NCBI RefSeq assembly: GCF_024758705.1
Contig: NZ_CP096971.1
Coordinates: 2,571,501 to 2,635,500 of the forward strand
DNA: 64,000 nucleotides
Source of the DNA: Sphingomonas sp. SUN019
GTDB taxonomy: Bacteria; Pseudomonadota; Alphaproteobacteria; Sphingomonadales; Sphingomonadaceae
Reading direction: 5' to 3'
Part shown: one piece after another, positions 63,815 to 64,000 of the stretch
Layout of the letters: the number at the start of each line of letters is the position of its first letter
Numbering within the stretch: the first letter of the stretch is position 1
The notes under the pieces: generated by a model
The model's database searches: none
What the model was told of the DNA's origin: nothing
Seen by the model: the letters and a program-made list of their open reading frames with translations, nothing else
Made by a program: the position numbers and the translations under genes

Positions 63815-64000
63815 AGCGGCTGGTCGCGCCGTCGATCGGGCTGCTCGGCCGCGTCGTCGCGATCCTGTTACTGACGCTGCTGATCGAATTCGGCGTCAGC
63901 ACGGTGCTGTACGAACGCGCGAGCCAGTTTTCGGTGCGCGACGACGAGGCGCGGCGGCTGGCCGAGCATCTCGTCATCAGCCGCCGGCTGGTCGAGGAGC
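63811..64000 (+). CDS. Sensor histidine kinase, 3' end outside window
   Basis: Starts at GTG 63811, overlapping the regulator stop (GTGA). The visible 63 residues hold one N-terminal membrane helix (LGRVVAILLLTLLIEFGVST) and the start of a sensor region (YERASQFSVRDDEARRLAEH). That opening and the coupled regulator identify it as the partner kinase; the catalytic domains lie beyond the window. Confidence 0.85.
   Translation, partial: MKRLVAPSIGLLGRVVAILLLTLLIEFGVSTVLYERASQFSVRDDEARRLAEHLVISRRLVEE

Overview
The window looks like a chromosomal segment of a high-GC alphaproteobacterium of the order Sphingomonadales, probably Sphingomonas or a close relative. This rests on gene content and order (prfA-prmC-DUF4167, hisS-prfA, GcpE-type IspG, a TonB receptor/tryptophan-halogenase/cupin-like glycan cluster), on heavy G/C third-position use, and on REP-like palindromes between genes. 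The genus is inferred; no rRNA is present.

Layout. 1-3 kb: type I secretion ABC transporter (cut by the window edge) and its HlyD adaptor. 3-7.7 kb: isoaspartyl peptidase, two tandem acyltransferase-3 proteins and a DUF3089 hydrolase. 7.7-12.7 kb: DUF1993, ispG, an ExbD-like periplasmic protein, then a translationally coupled run (Ead-like, EamA, GNAT, SMR, TfoX-N) facing ppa. 12.7-20.2 kb: M61 peptidase, DUF1345, hisS-prfA-prmC and the RNA/DNA-binding-type DUF4167 protein with a strong terminator. 20.3-22.4 kb: feruloyl-CoA hydratase/lyase, a SnoaL-like protein and a decayed metallo-beta-lactamase gene. 22.7-33.8 kb: a glycan-utilisation locus (GH30, GH3, LacI regulator, DUF6445, cupin-like, halogenase-like, TonB receptor) with two copies of one LacI-type palindrome. 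34-37.8 kb: an MFS remnant, an HNH protein and a DCC/DUF427/ABC1-kinase operon. 38-42.8 kb: a three-part phosphorelay (degenerate receiver, 1193-aa MASE1 hybrid kinase, NarL-type regulator). 43-51.9 kb: a five-gene DUF11-type secreted-protein operon built around a 1666-aa protein with a predicted outer-membrane barrel. 52-55.2 kb: SDR/ArsR and AKR/LysR divergent pairs. 55.2-63 kb: a lower-GC, gene-remnant-rich accessory region ending at tRNA-Gly(GCC). 63.1 kb to the end: an OmpR-type regulator and the start of its kinase.

Three blocks deserve most attention. (1) 56992-59826 is a four-gene coupled operon: a cytoplasmic subtilisin-like peptidase, a 70-aa protein with a CGGC motif, a stand-alone homologue of the C-terminal domain of the cyanobactin protease PatG, and a 250-aa protein with 34 cysteines. 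It looks like an uncharacterised peptide-maturation system. (2) 43029-51878 looks like a self-contained surface-assembly or secretion module under a divergent phosphorelay. (3) 61205-62709 is a Ser/Thr kinase plus a small, possibly RuvC-fold protein beside a tRNA gene, a typical place for phage-defence islands.

All domain calls come from reading translated motifs by eye; no database search was run.
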